This document shows positions 25,147 through 33,587 of a DNA stretch of 38,691 nt, piece by piece. Source of the DNA: Anaerolineales bacterium (GTDB taxonomy: Bacteria; Chloroflexota; Anaerolineae; Anaerolineales; E44-bin32); assembly GCA_004376465.1 (NCBI GenBank), contig SOJU01000020.1, forward strand, positions 1 to 38,691, written 5' to 3'. Positions within the stretch are counted from its first letter, which is position 1, and each line of letters starts with the position of its first letter. The notes beneath the pieces were generated by a model, which saw only the letters and a list, made by a program, of their open reading frames with translations, was not told the origin of the DNA and ran no database searches. A program made the position numbers and the translations under genes.

Positions 25147-26156
25147 ATTCCGAGCCGGGCGTGTACATCGAGGCAATGCAAACCAAGATCGAGGCACAAC
25201 TAAAGACCTCGCTCTCATACCTCGAATCCAAAAGTACGGCAATCCTCGTTCAAATGGTATGCCACCATCTTGGTTGGATCAATCCGGAAGCAAGCCGGGG
25301 TAAACGTCTCCGTCCCTTACTCACACTCCTTTGCTGCGATGCCGCTGGCAGCCCTTGGCAATCCGCCCTCCCAGCTGCCAGTGCGATCGAGTGGATACAT
25401 AACTTCTCGCTCATACATGACGATATCGAAGATAGAAGTGAAACACGCAGAGGCCGTGAGACAGTGTGGAAACGTTGGGGTATCGCTCAGGCGACGAACA
25501 CCGGAGACGCGTTATTCGCATTAGCCCACCTTCTAACACACGAATTGCAGGAGCAAGGACACGACTCAGCGACCATCCTCTCGATCCAGAAACAACTTGA
25601 TAAGGCATGCCTGGATTTAACGATCGGCCAGCATCTCGATCTGAAATTCGAAGAGACTGACGGAGTAACTGAGGATGAATATGTTGAGATGATCGAAGGG
25701 AAAACGGCAGCACTGATTGCTGCGAGTTGCGCAATAGGCGCTCTCACCGCCCAAAGCGAACCCTCAAAGGTCGAACTTTTTCAGCAGTTCGGCCATGATC
25801 TGGGAATGTCATTCCAAATCTTTGATGATTTACTGGGTATTTGGGGTGCGCCAGAGGTCACTGGAAAACCCAGCGGCGACGACCTGCGTGTCCGCAAGAA
25901 AACTTTACCGGTCATCTTCGCCATCAACCATTCGGACGATTTCCAGGAATTATGGGATTCAGAGGAGATCGACGATGATCGGGTGGCGAGGATGGTAACT
26001 TCTCTCAATCGATCCGGAGCGCGAGAGTACGCGGAGGAAGCCACCCGGCGCTGGACAGACTCAGCGCTCGAAGCGCTCACCTTAAGTGAGCCGGCCGAAC
26101 CGGCTGCATCGGAGCTGGCAAACCTTACGCAGAAGCTTCTGAGCCGAGAGTATTAG
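25143..26156 (+). CDS. Polyprenyl (geranylgeranyl/farnesyl-type) diphosphate synthase
   Basis: Trans-prenyltransferase that condenses IPP with an allylic diphosphate. The first aspartate-rich motif is [14 protein letters not shown] (Asp93, Asp94, Asp97). The second is [11 protein letters not shown] (Asp228, Asp229), where the last position of DDxxD is Gly, as in several short-chain synthases of high-GC Gram-positives. GKRLRP at 53-58 binds IPP. The GTG start at 25143 overlaps the fni stop and has AAGGAG eight bases upstream; an earlier in-frame GTG lacks one. Product chain length is not decided here. With Agl23/GtrA functions, a polyprenyl-phosphate supply role is plausible. Confidence 0.92.
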   Translation: MNSEPGVYIEAMQTKIEAQLKTSLSYLESKSTAILVQMVCHHLGWINPEASRGKRLRPLLTLLCCDAAGSPWQSALPAASAIEWIHNFSLIHDDIEDRSETRRGRETVWKRWGIAQATNTGDALFALAHLLTHELQEQGHDSATILSIQKQLDKACLDLTIGQHLDLKFEETDGVTEDEYVEMIEGKTAALIAASCAIGALTAQSEPSKVELFQQFGHDLGMSFQIFDDLLGIWGAPEVTGKPSGDDLRVRKKTLPVIFAINHSDDFQELWDSEEIDDDRVARMVTSLNRSGAREYAEEATRRWTDSALEALTLSEPAEPAASELANLTQKLLSREY

Positions 26157-26223
26157 ATTCCTGCAGAATCAGGCAAAACCTTACATGGTGCTTACAATTA
26201 CACAGATTTTGCATTGTTATCAA

Positions 26224-26251
26224 TTGCGGCGCATGTCTCTCATGCTATAAT
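26224..26251 (+). promoter_or_regulatory. Promoter of the kinase-PP2C-DnaJ/VWA-FHA cluster
   Basis: TTGCGG (26224-26229) and TATAAT (26246-26251, with TGC extended -10) are 16 bases apart. The -10 ends 16 bases before the ATG at 26268, leaving a leader of about 10 bases and no Shine-Dalgarno. Confidence 0.65.
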
Positions 26252-26267
26252 CCGAAACATATAAATT

Positions 26268-28151
26268 ATGCCAAGAACAACACGCCAGCTCGATGATAGC
26301 GGTCAAGGCGAGAGCGAAAGCCTGGACCGTTTACAGCCGGGCACCACACTTGAAGATCGATATCTTATCCTGGGCATGCTGGGCGCCGGCGGCATGAGTT
26401 CTGTTTACAAAGGGCGTGATCTTCATTTCCCTAACGTAACCAAGCTCGTCGCCATTAAAGAGATGGTAAACCTCATCTCCGATCAATCGATGCACGAAAT
26501 GATCGTGAAAAATTTTGAGCGTGAGGCAGATCTCCTCGCGACCCTCTCCCACCCGGCAACTCCCGCAATCTACGACAACTTCTCACATAAGAAACGGTCC
26601 TACCTGGTTATGGAATTTATCGACGGCGATGATCTTGAAGCGATTCTTGCTGAGGCCACCGACTTCCTGCCGGAGGAGAGAGTCATCGGTTGGGCGATTG
26701 AACTCTGCGATGTTCTCTCCTATTTACACAATATTCAGCCCGAACCTATCATCTTCCGGGATATTAAACCTTCGAACGTAATGATCGATCACCACAACCA
26801 TGTGAGATTGATCGATTTTGGCATCGCCCGCAACTTTCAACCAGGCGAAAAAGGGACGATGATCGGCACCGAGGGGTACTCACCACCAGAGCAATATCGC
26901 GGTGAGGCTTCTCCAGCAGGTGACGTCTACGCCCTCGGGGCGACATTGCACCACCTTCTCACAAAAAGAGATCCGCGCGTTGAACCGCCATTTTCTTTCG
27001 CCGAGAGACCGGCTCGATCGATCAATCCCCTTATCTCACCTGAAATAGAGACCGTGATCTCTACTGCCCTCGAGTATGATCCCAAGGATCGCTACCCTTC
27101 CGCCATGATCATGAAAGAGGCCATGATCTCAGCCGCAAAGCGTACAGGATTGCTGAGCGCGCCCAGTGTCGCTGCAGTGATCGCACAGAGCGATAAGATC
27201 GAGGAGATATGGTCCTTTAAATGCGAGGATGAGATTCGCGGCTCCCCGTTGGTCTACGAGGATACCGTCTTTGTAGGCTGTTATGACAATAACTTGTATG
27301 CCTTAGATAAACAAACGGGCGAATTTCAATGGAAATATGCCACGGAGGGCGGCATAACCGGAAAGCCCGCAGCCGAGGATGGAGTCATCTTCATTGGCTC
27401 CGAGGATGGTCGTCTATACGCATTGACCACAAATCGAGGTAGCCTGGTCTGGACGTATTACGCTGAAGGTCCAATCCGCTCCTCTCCAACCCTTTCCGAA
27501 GGGCATATTTTTGTCGGTTCCGATGACAGACGGCTTCATGTAGTAAATCAGATGAATGGCCGCCGTGCATGGCGCGTGGAAGCGAACGATGCGATCTGGT
27601 CCACTCCATTTGTACAGGACGAACTCGTTTATTTCGGTTGTGAGAGCGGCGATTTCTACTGCTATAACTTTAAGGGGGAGTTGAAGTGGAGGAAGAAAGC
27701 GAAGAGAGGCATCACCTCCTCTGCGATTATCGTTGATGAAATTGTCTACTATGGATCTCGGGATTGGACCATGTATGCAATTGATTCGGAAAACGGCTGG
27801 CAGATTTGGCGCTTTCGGATGCGGGGCGCAACGATCTCGTCCCCATCCTTCGCTGATGGCTTGCTTTTCATAGGCTGCGGGGACAATAATATTTATTGCG
27901 TCGACGCCAAGCACGCACGTGAGATTTGGCGCTACGAAACAGATCACCAGGTTACCGGCTCGCCGGTTGCACATGATGGATCAATCTATTGCGGATCAGT
28001 CGACGGCTCCGTATACTGCCTGGATCATAAGACAGGCCGGCTCCGCTGGCGTTTTCATTCAGACGCTCCAATCACAGGCACACCCTTTATCTCCAATAAC
28101 ATTCTTTACATCGGTTCAACGGATCACAAGATGTACGCGCTAATCGCGTAG
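26268..28151 (+). CDS. Ser/Thr protein kinase with C-terminal eight-repeat PQQ-type propeller
   Basis: Hanks-type kinase domain (about 31-290): glycine loop LGAGGMSSVYKG, Lys64 in VAIKE, catalytic Asp165 in FRDIKPSN (Phe replaces the usual His of HRD), DFG Asp183 in LIDFGIARN, and the activation segment GTEGYSPPEQY. Residues about 313-627 are eight consecutive PQQ/YVTN-like repeats (for example EDTVFVGCYDNNLYALDKQTG, HDGSIYCGSVDGSVYCLDHKTG), giving an eight-bladed propeller. No transmembrane helix is present, unlike PknB, so the propeller is cytosolic and may sense a ligand or dock substrates. There is no ribosome site at the ATG. It opens a tight plus-strand cluster with a PP2C and an FHA protein. 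Confidence 0.92.
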   Translation: MPRTTRQLDDSGQGESESLDRLQPGTTLEDRYLILGMLGAGGMSSVYKGRDLHFPNVTKLVAIKEMVNLISDQSMHEMIVKNFEREADLLATLSHPATPAIYDNFSHKKRSYLVMEFIDGDDLEAILAEATDFLPEERVIGWAIELCDVLSYLHNIQPEPIIFRDIKPSNVMIDHHNHVRLIDFGIARNFQPGEKGTMIGTEGYSPPEQYRGEASPAGDVYALGATLHHLLTKRDPRVEPPFSFAERPARSINPLISPEIETVISTALEYDPKDRYPSAMIMKEAMISAAKRTGLLSAPSVAAVIAQSDKIEEIWSFKCEDEIRGSPLVYEDTVFVGCYDNNLYALDKQTGEFQWKYATEGGITGKPAAEDGVIFIGSEDGRLYALTTNRGSLVWTYYAEGPIRSSPTLSEGHIFVGSDDRRLHVVNQMNGRRAWRVEANDAIWSTPFVQDELVYFGCESGDFYCYNFKGELKWRKKAKRGITSSAIIVDEIVYYGSRDWTMYAIDSENGWQIWRFRMRGATISSPSFADGLLFIGCGDNNIYCVDAKHAREIWRYETDHQVTGSPVAHDGSIYCGSVDGSVYCLDHKTGRLRWRFHSDAPITGTPFISNNILYIGSTDHKMYALIA

Positions 28152-28186
28152 GCAATCTACTAGAGACATTAATGGAACATCAATAA

Positions 28187-29080
28187 ATGACCCCTTTGAA
28201 AACTTTTTTTTCTCGCCTTTTTGGATCATCTCCCCCCCAGACCAAAACTGGCTCCCAGTTGTCTGGTGGAGAGTCTGTGATGAGCCGCGCCTATAAATCC
28301 GCTCCGAATGATCGGATCATCGTCGGTGCAAGCCAGTCAACGGGTCTCGAGCGAGATCATAATGAGGATGCGCAGCTGGTTATCAAAGGGGATTCTGCAG
28401 GAGCTGAGCCGCTTCCTGAATTTGGTCTTTTCATGGTCGCTGACGGGATGGGCGGACATCGATCCGGAGAGGTCGCCAGCAACATCTCCATCCGCTCCGT
28501 TGCTCGAAAATTAATGGAAGACACCATCCTTCATATGCTGGATTTGGATAACCCTACTGAAATGCTCCCGCTGCAAGAACTCTTGCATGCTGCTTTAGAG
28601 GAAGCGAACACCGCGGTTGTGGAGCAAGTTCCCGGCGGTGGAACGACAATGACCGCAGTGCTACTGCTTGGATCACAAATGACAATCGGTCATGTCGGTG
28701 ATAGCCGTGCCTACTCCATCAATAATGGTCAAATCGAAATTCTGACCAGAGACCATTCATTAGTTGAACGGCTCAAGGAACTCGGTCAACTCACAGCTGA
28801 GGAAGCCGAATCGCATCCCCAACGCAATGTTCTATATCGTGCCATCGGCCAGGGGGCTAATCTTGAAATTGATGTTTTCACCACCGCTGCACCGAAGGGG
28901 GGTCATCTACTTATCTGCTCGGATGGCCTTTGGGGGGTGGTACCCGATCCCCAGATTAAGCATGTCGTGAACGATGCACCTCATCCACAAATCGCCTGCG
29001 AGCAACTTGTCCAAGCCGCGAACCTCGCCGGTGGTCCTGATAACATCTCGGTTGTGATCGTCCGATTTCCATCTGCTTAG
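28187..29080 (+). CDS. PP2C-family protein phosphatase
   Basis: Metal-dependent phosphatase that removes phosphate from Ser/Thr, the natural counterpart of the preceding kinase. All PP2C motifs are present: ERDHNEDA, LFMVADGMGGHRSGEVAS, GTTMTAVLL, IGHVGDSRAYSI, the DHS element, LLICSDGLWGVV and GGPDNISVVIV. A 31-residue N-terminal extension begins MTPLKTFFSRLFG, amphipathic and possibly membrane-attached. It could instead be skipped by starting at the ATG at 28280, which has GGAG eight bases upstream. It is 35 bases after the kinase stop and 9 bases before the DnaJ-VWA gene. Confidence 0.93.
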   Translation: MTPLKTFFSRLFGSSPPQTKTGSQLSGGESVMSRAYKSAPNDRIIVGASQSTGLERDHNEDAQLVIKGDSAGAEPLPEFGLFMVADGMGGHRSGEVASNISIRSVARKLMEDTILHMLDLDNPTEMLPLQELLHAALEEANTAVVEQVPGGGTTMTAVLLLGSQMTIGHVGDSRAYSINNGQIEILTRDHSLVERLKELGQLTAEEAESHPQRNVLYRAIGQGANLEIDVFTTAAPKGGHLLICSDGLWGVVPDPQIKHVVNDAPHPQIACEQLVQAANLAGGPDNISVVIVRFPSA

Positions 29081-29089
29081 AGGAATTAG

Positions 29090-30568
29090 GTGTCAGTGGA
29101 GAAGGATTACTATACACTCCTCAAAGTGCCAAGGAATGCTTCATCGGAACAAATCCGACGCGCCTTCCGCGAAGCCGCCCTCCAACTCCACCCGGATAAG
29201 AACATCCGCCTTGGCGAGACGGAGCTCTTCCTAAATGTAAGCAAGGCATATGAAACCCTCATCGACCCCGATCTTCGCGCAGCTTATGATGAGGAATTGG
29301 CGGCTGCGGACGTTGCCTTCGCAGCGGCTTCACCATTTCACTTAAACATTCTCAACAGTCGGAACGTCTTACTTGAGATCGATGAACCACAAGTTCACTA
29401 CGTCCTTCTTGATGTCTTCCCCTCTGAAGATTTACCAGAGATCCGGCCTCCCGTTAACCTCAGCATCGTGATTGACCGTTCAACTTCGATGGAAGGTAAG
29501 CGGATGGACCAGGTACGAACTGCGGTATTGGAAATCCTTCAAGATCTACTACCAGAAGACAACACTTCTATCACCGCTTTCAGCGATCGCGCTGATGTAA
29601 TCGTTTCGCCAGATCAAGCCAAAGTCTTAGCTACTGCCCGGGCTCGATTAAGCCTCCTGCAAGCTGGCGGCGGTACAGAGATCGCCCAGGGCTTGACTAC
29701 TGGCTTAGACGAGATCCACCAAACGTTCTCAAAAGAGGGTGTCAACCATCTTGTCCTGCTCACGGACGGGAGAACTTATGGGGATGAAGAGCTCTGTCTA
29801 GAGCTTGCGGATCAAGCCGCCGCGGCAGGCATCACCATCAACTGCGTTGGAATCGGCTCTGATTGGAGCGATCGCCTGCTAGACGAAATCGCAAGTCGAA
29901 CAGGCGGACATGTCATCTTTTTAAACACCCCACGGGCTGTAACAGATTTGCTGCATTCAATCTACGACAGCTTGACTCAAATCATTGCCAAAACTTTACA
30001 AATCGATGGAGCGTTGGGCCAGCAAGTTGATTTGCGTTCGGCTTATCGTCTCCTTCCGGAACCAATGCCGCTCGGTGACAGCTTCCCAATGACACTCGGT
30101 CATCTCCCGAGGAATGGTTCAATCCGCCTTCTGCTCGAGCTTGTTGTCCATCCACTTGCGGGTGCAAGCGAGCTTACTCTTGCTCACCTCAATCTCAGAG
30201 GAGACCTAGTTGGTGCAGATTCAGAGACAAAGACACTCCCCATAGATATTAGCTTGCCGGTCTCAAGCGAAGCCGACCCTCAACCACCACCACAGGAGAT
30301 TAGTTCTGCGTTGAATATGCTCGCTTTATACAAAATGCAGGAAAAAGCGCGCCATGAGGTTGAACTCGGTCAATCCGCACAAGCCGCAAAGAGATTGGAG
30401 AACCTCGCCACACAACTTCTCGCTGCAGGCGAACGCGATCTCGCAAAAGCCGCACTTCATGAAGCAGTACAACTCTCTCGCTCCAAGCGCTTCTCGACAG
30501 AAGGAGAAAAGACATTAAAATACGGTACACGGGCTTTACTATTACTTCCACCTGCGAGTGAGTCATGA
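29090..30568 (+). CDS. DnaJ domain fused to von Willebrand factor A domain
   Basis: An N-terminal J domain (about 6-72; DYYTLLKVPRNASSEQIRRAF, HPD at 34-36, then YETLIDPDLRAAYD) would stimulate an Hsp70 ATPase. After a linker, residues about 123-310 form a VWA domain with a complete MIDAS site: DRSTS (Asp129, Ser131, Ser133), GGGTEIA and LLTDGRTYGDE, so it can bind a divalent metal and a partner. A beta-rich segment follows, then a helical TPR-like C terminus (about 400-470). No zinc-finger J-protein part is present. GTG start with GAGG upstream; its stop overlaps the FHA gene as ATGA. The fusion is unusual; VWA domains often pair with MoxR-type AAA+ ATPases. Confidence 0.9.
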   Translation: MSVEKDYYTLLKVPRNASSEQIRRAFREAALQLHPDKNIRLGETELFLNVSKAYETLIDPDLRAAYDEELAAADVAFAAASPFHLNILNSRNVLLEIDEPQVHYVLLDVFPSEDLPEIRPPVNLSIVIDRSTSMEGKRMDQVRTAVLEILQDLLPEDNTSITAFSDRADVIVSPDQAKVLATARARLSLLQAGGGTEIAQGLTTGLDEIHQTFSKEGVNHLVLLTDGRTYGDEELCLELADQAAAAGITINCVGIGSDWSDRLLDEIASRTGGHVIFLNTPRAVTDLLHSIYDSLTQIIAKTLQIDGALGQQVDLRSAYRLLPEPMPLGDSFPMTLGHLPRNGSIRLLLELVVHPLAGASELTLAHLNLRGDLVGADSETKTLPIDISLPVSSEADPQPPPQEISSALNMLALYKMQEKARHEVELGQSAQAAKRLENLATQLLAAGERDLAKAALHEAVQLSRSKRFSTEGEKTLKYGTRALLLLPPASES

Positions 30569-31089
30569 TCGAATGCCCATCTTGTAATCATCATGAATTC
30601 GTCGGCACCTTATTCTGCAGTGAGTGCGGCACTCGATTGGTCCACGCTTCCCCAATCCCAACGATGTCAATATCGCCCGACAAAATTAACAAGGAAGCAA
30701 AGGCGACCAAACCATCTCCTCCTCCAGGCCCCGACCTGTCAACCGGATCGCTGTTGGGATTACGCGTTGTTTCCTCAGGCGACATCATCTCCCTACTCGG
30801 GCGGGACAATTTCACACTAGGGCGATCGATTGAAGGCCAGGCGGTTATTCCAGATGTCGACCTGGCAAAATACGACGCCTTTGATCAGGGCCTTTCCAGA
30901 ATGCACGCCGAACTGAGGATTGAGAAAGATGGAGTATTCGTGGTTGATCTAGATAGTGCGAATGGGACTATCGTAAACGGTAAGCGCATCAAAGGCCAAA
31001 AGGCTTCGCGTATTCATCATGGTGATATCATCCAGCTGGGTCGCTTAAGGCTGCAGATTATCTCGCAGCAGATAAAAGGGTCAGGGTAG
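30565..31089 (+). CDS. Zinc-ribbon plus FHA domain protein
   Basis: An N-terminal zinc ribbon (Cys4, Cys7, Cys18, Cys21; CPSC...CSEC) is followed by a proline/lysine-rich linker. An FHA domain (about 68-165) has the core GRS turn in FTLGRS, the SRMHAEL motif, LDSANGTIVNG and the closing HHGDIIQLGRLRLQI. FHA domains bind phosphothreonine peptides. With a kinase and a phosphatase upstream, this is the expected reader of their marks. The gene starts inside the end of the DnaJ-VWA frame (ATGA), so stoichiometric production is likely. An 80-residue unknown follows three bases later. Confidence 0.93.
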   Translation: MIECPSCNHHEFVGTLFCSECGTRLVHASPIPTMSISPDKINKEAKATKPSPPPGPDLSTGSLLGLRVVSSGDIISLLGRDNFTLGRSIEGQAVIPDVDLAKYDAFDQGLSRMHAELRIEKDGVFVVDLDSANGTIVNGKRIKGQKASRIHHGDIIQLGRLRLQIISQQIKGSG

Positions 31090-31092
31090 CCT

Positions 31093-31335
31093 ATGTCTTA
31101 TACAATTCTGCTCCATATATCAGGTGAGGAAGCGGTTCTTGGTGAGATCGAAGATTTGCCAGGACCGCAAGATACGTCGATTACGGTAAATAATCCCCGG
31201 CGCAAGGATGACAAAGATCTGAGCTTCTTGCACGAGACGGTCACAAGTGTCGTCTGGCCAATGCATCGAGTCTTTTTCATAGAGATCCTCCCCACCAAAG
31301 AAGACGAAGACCTCATCGGTTTCGTCCGGGAATAA
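31093..31335 (+). CDS. Small conserved-looking protein, unknown function
   Basis: The 80-residue soluble protein has a beta-strand start ([23 protein letters not shown]), an [14 protein letters not shown] turn and the C-terminal [21 protein letters not shown]. This pattern resembles a small beta-barrel or SH3-like fold. No motif allows a functional call. Its place, three bases after the FHA stop and one base before the regulator ATG, ties it to the signalling cluster. Opposite-strand frames over the same region (31098-31365) are shadows. Confidence 0.75.
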   Translation: MSYTILLHISGEEAVLGEIEDLPGPQDTSITVNNPRRKDDKDLSFLHETVTSVVWPMHRVFFIEILPTKEDEDLIGFVRE

Positions 31336-31336
31336 A

Positions 31337-32074
31337 ATGACAGAATCCTCACCTCGCCGGCGCAAGATTCTTGTTGTCGACGATGAACCGCGGATGATTC
31401 ACTTCATCCGTTTGAATCTTGAGCATGATGGCTTCGAAGTCTACGAAGCCACTTCTGGGACTCAGGCGCTAGACCAGATGCGAGATCGATTGCCGGATCT
31501 AGTCCTACTAGATGTGATGATGCCGGATCTTGACGGCTTCGAAACGCTGCGTCTGATTCGGGATATATCCACAGTGCCTGTAATTATGCTCACCGCTAAG
31601 GGCGAGGAGGAAGATCGGGTCCGAGGGTTGGAGCTTGGCGCCGATGACTACATAACCAAACCTTTTAGCCCGCGTGAGTTGGTAAGTCGTGTGCGAGCCG
31701 TATTACGCCGCACCGAAATGGCCGGACAACCTGTTCACGATGTTATCCAGGTAGATAGCCGACTCAAGCTCGACTTCGACCGACGTGAGATATGGGTAGA
31801 CGGTGAACTCGTTAAGCTCCGTCCAACCGAATTTCGTCTTCTATACCACCTTGTACAGAATGCAGGATGGGTTGTCCCCCATGAGCAGCTGCTTGCCAAA
31901 GTCTGGGGATATGAATACCGTGACGAAACACATTACCTGCGGCTTTATATAAATTATTTGCGCCAGAAACTCGAGGATGATCCCTCGAACCCCAAATACA
32001 TCATCACCGAACGTGGAGTAGGCTACCGATTTGTCGATTACAAACGCGACCTGGTTGATCGTGCAAATGCCTGA
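31337..32074 (+). CDS. OmpR/PhoB-family response regulator
   Basis: The receiver domain (9-125) has Asp15-Asp16 for metal, phospho-acceptor Asp59 in [10 protein letters not shown], the Thr in IMLTAKG and Lys in YITKPFSP. The C-terminal winged helix (about 145-240: [34 protein letters not shown]) should bind DNA. Family members work with a histidine kinase, but none is in the window. It is the last gene of the kinase-phosphatase cluster, starting one base after the preceding stop. Cross-talk from the Ser/Thr kinase, or a distant kinase partner, is inferred. Its stop is followed by a promoter-containing spacer. Confidence 0.92.
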   Translation: MTESSPRRRKILVVDDEPRMIHFIRLNLEHDGFEVYEATSGTQALDQMRDRLPDLVLLDVMMPDLDGFETLRLIRDISTVPVIMLTAKGEEEDRVRGLELGADDYITKPFSPRELVSRVRAVLRRTEMAGQPVHDVIQVDSRLKLDFDRREIWVDGELVKLRPTEFRLLYHLVQNAGWVVPHEQLLAKVWGYEYRDETHYLRLYINYLRQKLEDDPSNPKYIITERGVGYRFVDYKRDLVDRANA

Positions 32075-32192
32075 ACCCATTCCAATAGATTCTGGATAGC
32101 CATTGTTTCCGCCATCTAAATAATCGAAGTTAGAACCCGTGGAAAACGGATCTTTCCTACTGTATTCACCTGGGTAAGCAGCAGGGCTCTCC

Positions 32193-32221
32193 TTGTCCAA
32201 GAAGGTCTCATCGATTAGAAT
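32193..32221 (+). promoter_or_regulatory. Promoter of the NarL-type regulator
   Basis: TTGTCC (32193-32198) and TAGAAT (32216-32221) with a 17-base spacer lie 37 bases upstream of the TTG start at 32259. The sequence between 32075 and 32192 shows no gene. Confidence 0.5.
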
Positions 32222-32258
32222 CTGGATAATAATTAGCTGAAATTGATAAGGAAGACCA

Positions 32259-32912
32259 TTGGCTCGTCAACGTATACTCCTTGTAGATGATCACGAAGTT
32301 GTCCGGGTAGGTTTGAAAGCACTGCTTGAGAAGCATCCAAGCTTCGAGGTTGTCGCTGAAGCTGTGGGACCTCGTGATGCAATCGAGAAAACTAAATCAT
32401 ACAAACCGGATGTCGTCGTAATGGATATTCGCTTAAAAGGCGGCTCTGGTATCGAAGCCTGTCAGGACATCACAGAGAACCACCCCGATACAAAAGTCAT
32501 CATGCTCACATCGTATGCAGAGGATGAGATGCTCTTTTCTGCTATCCGTGCAGGGGCTGCTGGATATGTCTTAAAGCAGATTGGCGGGGACGATCTTGTT
32601 CGAGCGATCGAGGCGATTGGACGAGGTGAAGCTTTGCTCGATCCCGCCGTTACTCAGAGGGTGTTCCAGGAAGTCCGCAAAGCAGCTCGCGAGGAGGAAG
32701 CCTCGGCTTTTGCAGAACTCACCCAGCAAGAGATGCATGTATTGCAGCTTGTTTCCGAAGGGCGGACGAACCGTCAAATTGCCGAGATGCTCTTTCTTGG
32801 AGAGGGAACCGTTCGCAATTACGTCAGCAGTATTCTTTCAAAATTAAATGTTCGAAACCGAGCGGAAGCTGCAGCCTATGCCGTCGAGCATAATTTGAAA
32901 GACTATCTTTAA
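32259..32912 (+). CDS. NarL/FixJ-family response regulator
   Basis: The receiver domain has [13 protein letters not shown], phospho-acceptor Asp56 in [10 protein letters not shown], Thr in IMLTSYA and a helix [15 protein letters not shown] LuxR-type HTH (about 150-215; [51 protein letters not shown]) completes it. The TTG start has AAGGA six bases upstream. No kinase gene is adjacent. The receiver closely follows the DevR/NarL pattern. A T- and C-rich stretch follows the stop. Confidence 0.93.
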   Translation: MARQRILLVDDHEVVRVGLKALLEKHPSFEVVAEAVGPRDAIEKTKSYKPDVVVMDIRLKGGSGIEACQDITENHPDTKVIMLTSYAEDEMLFSAIRAGAAGYVLKQIGGDDLVRAIEAIGRGEALLDPAVTQRVFQEVRKAAREEEASAFAELTQQEMHVLQLVSEGRTNRQIAEMLFLGEGTVRNYVSSILSKLNVRNRAEAAAYAVEHNLKDYL

Positions 32913-33073
32913 TACATCTTCCCTTTTTCCTTTTATCTTATCCCCTCCAAATTATATGGATGACCAAGCGAATTTAAGCTACCCCGCTCCACCCTGAGCC
33001 GAACCTCCGGGCTCATTACTTATCAAGGTTCAATACTCTTCCACAGCATAAGGTCTTAAGAGTCTCATCCTAT

Positions 33074-33100
33074 GGGCTTCTCGCTTCGCTCGAAATGACA
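33074..33100 (-). repeat. Dispersed hairpin repeat, copy C
   Basis: On the minus strand it begins TGTCATTTCGAGCGAAGCG and continues AGAAGCCC. It matches copy A over the first 22 bases and has the same GA-GC-GAA-GC-GA core. Confidence 0.8.
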
Positions 33101-33113
33101 GGTTCCTGGCTAA

Positions 33114-33148
33114 TGTCATTCTGAGCGATCGCAGGAAGCGAAGATTCT
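33114..33148 (+). repeat. Dispersed hairpin repeat, copy D with loop insertion
   Basis: It begins TGTCATTCTGAGCGA, and an 8-base insertion (TCGCAGGA) separates the halves of the GAA loop before AGCGAAGATTCT. The stem halves TTCT and AGAT remain. It is probably a decayed member of the family. Confidence 0.65.
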
Positions 33149-33183
33149 CGTTCCTAGCGGGATGTACACGTAATATCGAAGAA

Positions 33184-33212
33184 CGAGATGCTTCACTTCG
33201 TTCAGCATGACA
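33184..33212 (-). repeat. Dispersed hairpin repeat, copy E with AC/GT core
   Basis: On the minus strand it reads TGTCATGCTGAACGAAG then TGAAGCATCTCG. Folded it gives ATGCT-GA-AC-GAA-GT-GA-AGCAT. The stem and the inner pair differ from copy A (GC/GC replaced by AC/GT), but every change keeps pairing. Confidence 0.8.
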
Positions 33213-33284
33213 TTAAGAGACGGCCTTCCGCCACTTAGGGATGGCGCTCGACTCCACTGATGGGCCCCTCACAAGCAACATCAT

Positions 33285-33313
33285 AGGGATTTCTCGCTTC
33301 GCTCGAAATGACA
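33285..33313 (-). repeat. Dispersed hairpin repeat, copy F
   Basis: On the minus strand it is identical over its whole length to copy A at 3728-3756, about 29.5 kb away and in opposite orientation. Confidence 0.85.
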
Positions 33314-33587
33314 CTTAATATTGCAGTCTCCTAGCCTCCCTGTTTATAGCGGGGAACGAAATGACGAAGCAATCTCCTCCTGAAAACGCGGGAGGGATGT
33401 TGCTCCGACGTATTAACGCGTGTACTTCGATGCGCTAGCTACGCCAGTAACATGACACAGGCTTCCCGACTCCGCATAGTGTAGAAGTTTCTTGATTAGA
33501 ATAAAGCGGTTTTAATAAATGGAGGGTGTGTTATTTAGGGGTCTGCAGATTCTCACTGTGTTTGCGCCAGAAACTTGATTGGCCAGT

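Larger units (their letters stand above)
32913..33587. other. 675-base spacer with hairpin-repeat cluster
   Basis: No credible gene is seen in any frame. The part from 33074 to 33313 holds four copies of the dispersed hairpin repeat, three on the minus strand and one on the plus strand. A weak hairpin (TGAGCC 32995-33000 with GGCTCA 33010-33015) lies upstream. A diverged relative may lie at 33353-33379 (GAACGAAATGACGAAGC). From 33380 to 33587 I see nothing assignable. Confidence 0.8.

Noticed and set aside
26156..26170. GATTC/GAATC hairpin after the polyprenyl synthase
   Set aside because: Only five pairs with no T-run; too weak for a terminator call.
33353..33379. Possible seventh hairpin-repeat copy
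   Set aside because: GAACGAAATGACGAAGC looks related, but the GA/AG pairing contains an A-C mismatch, so membership is not certain.
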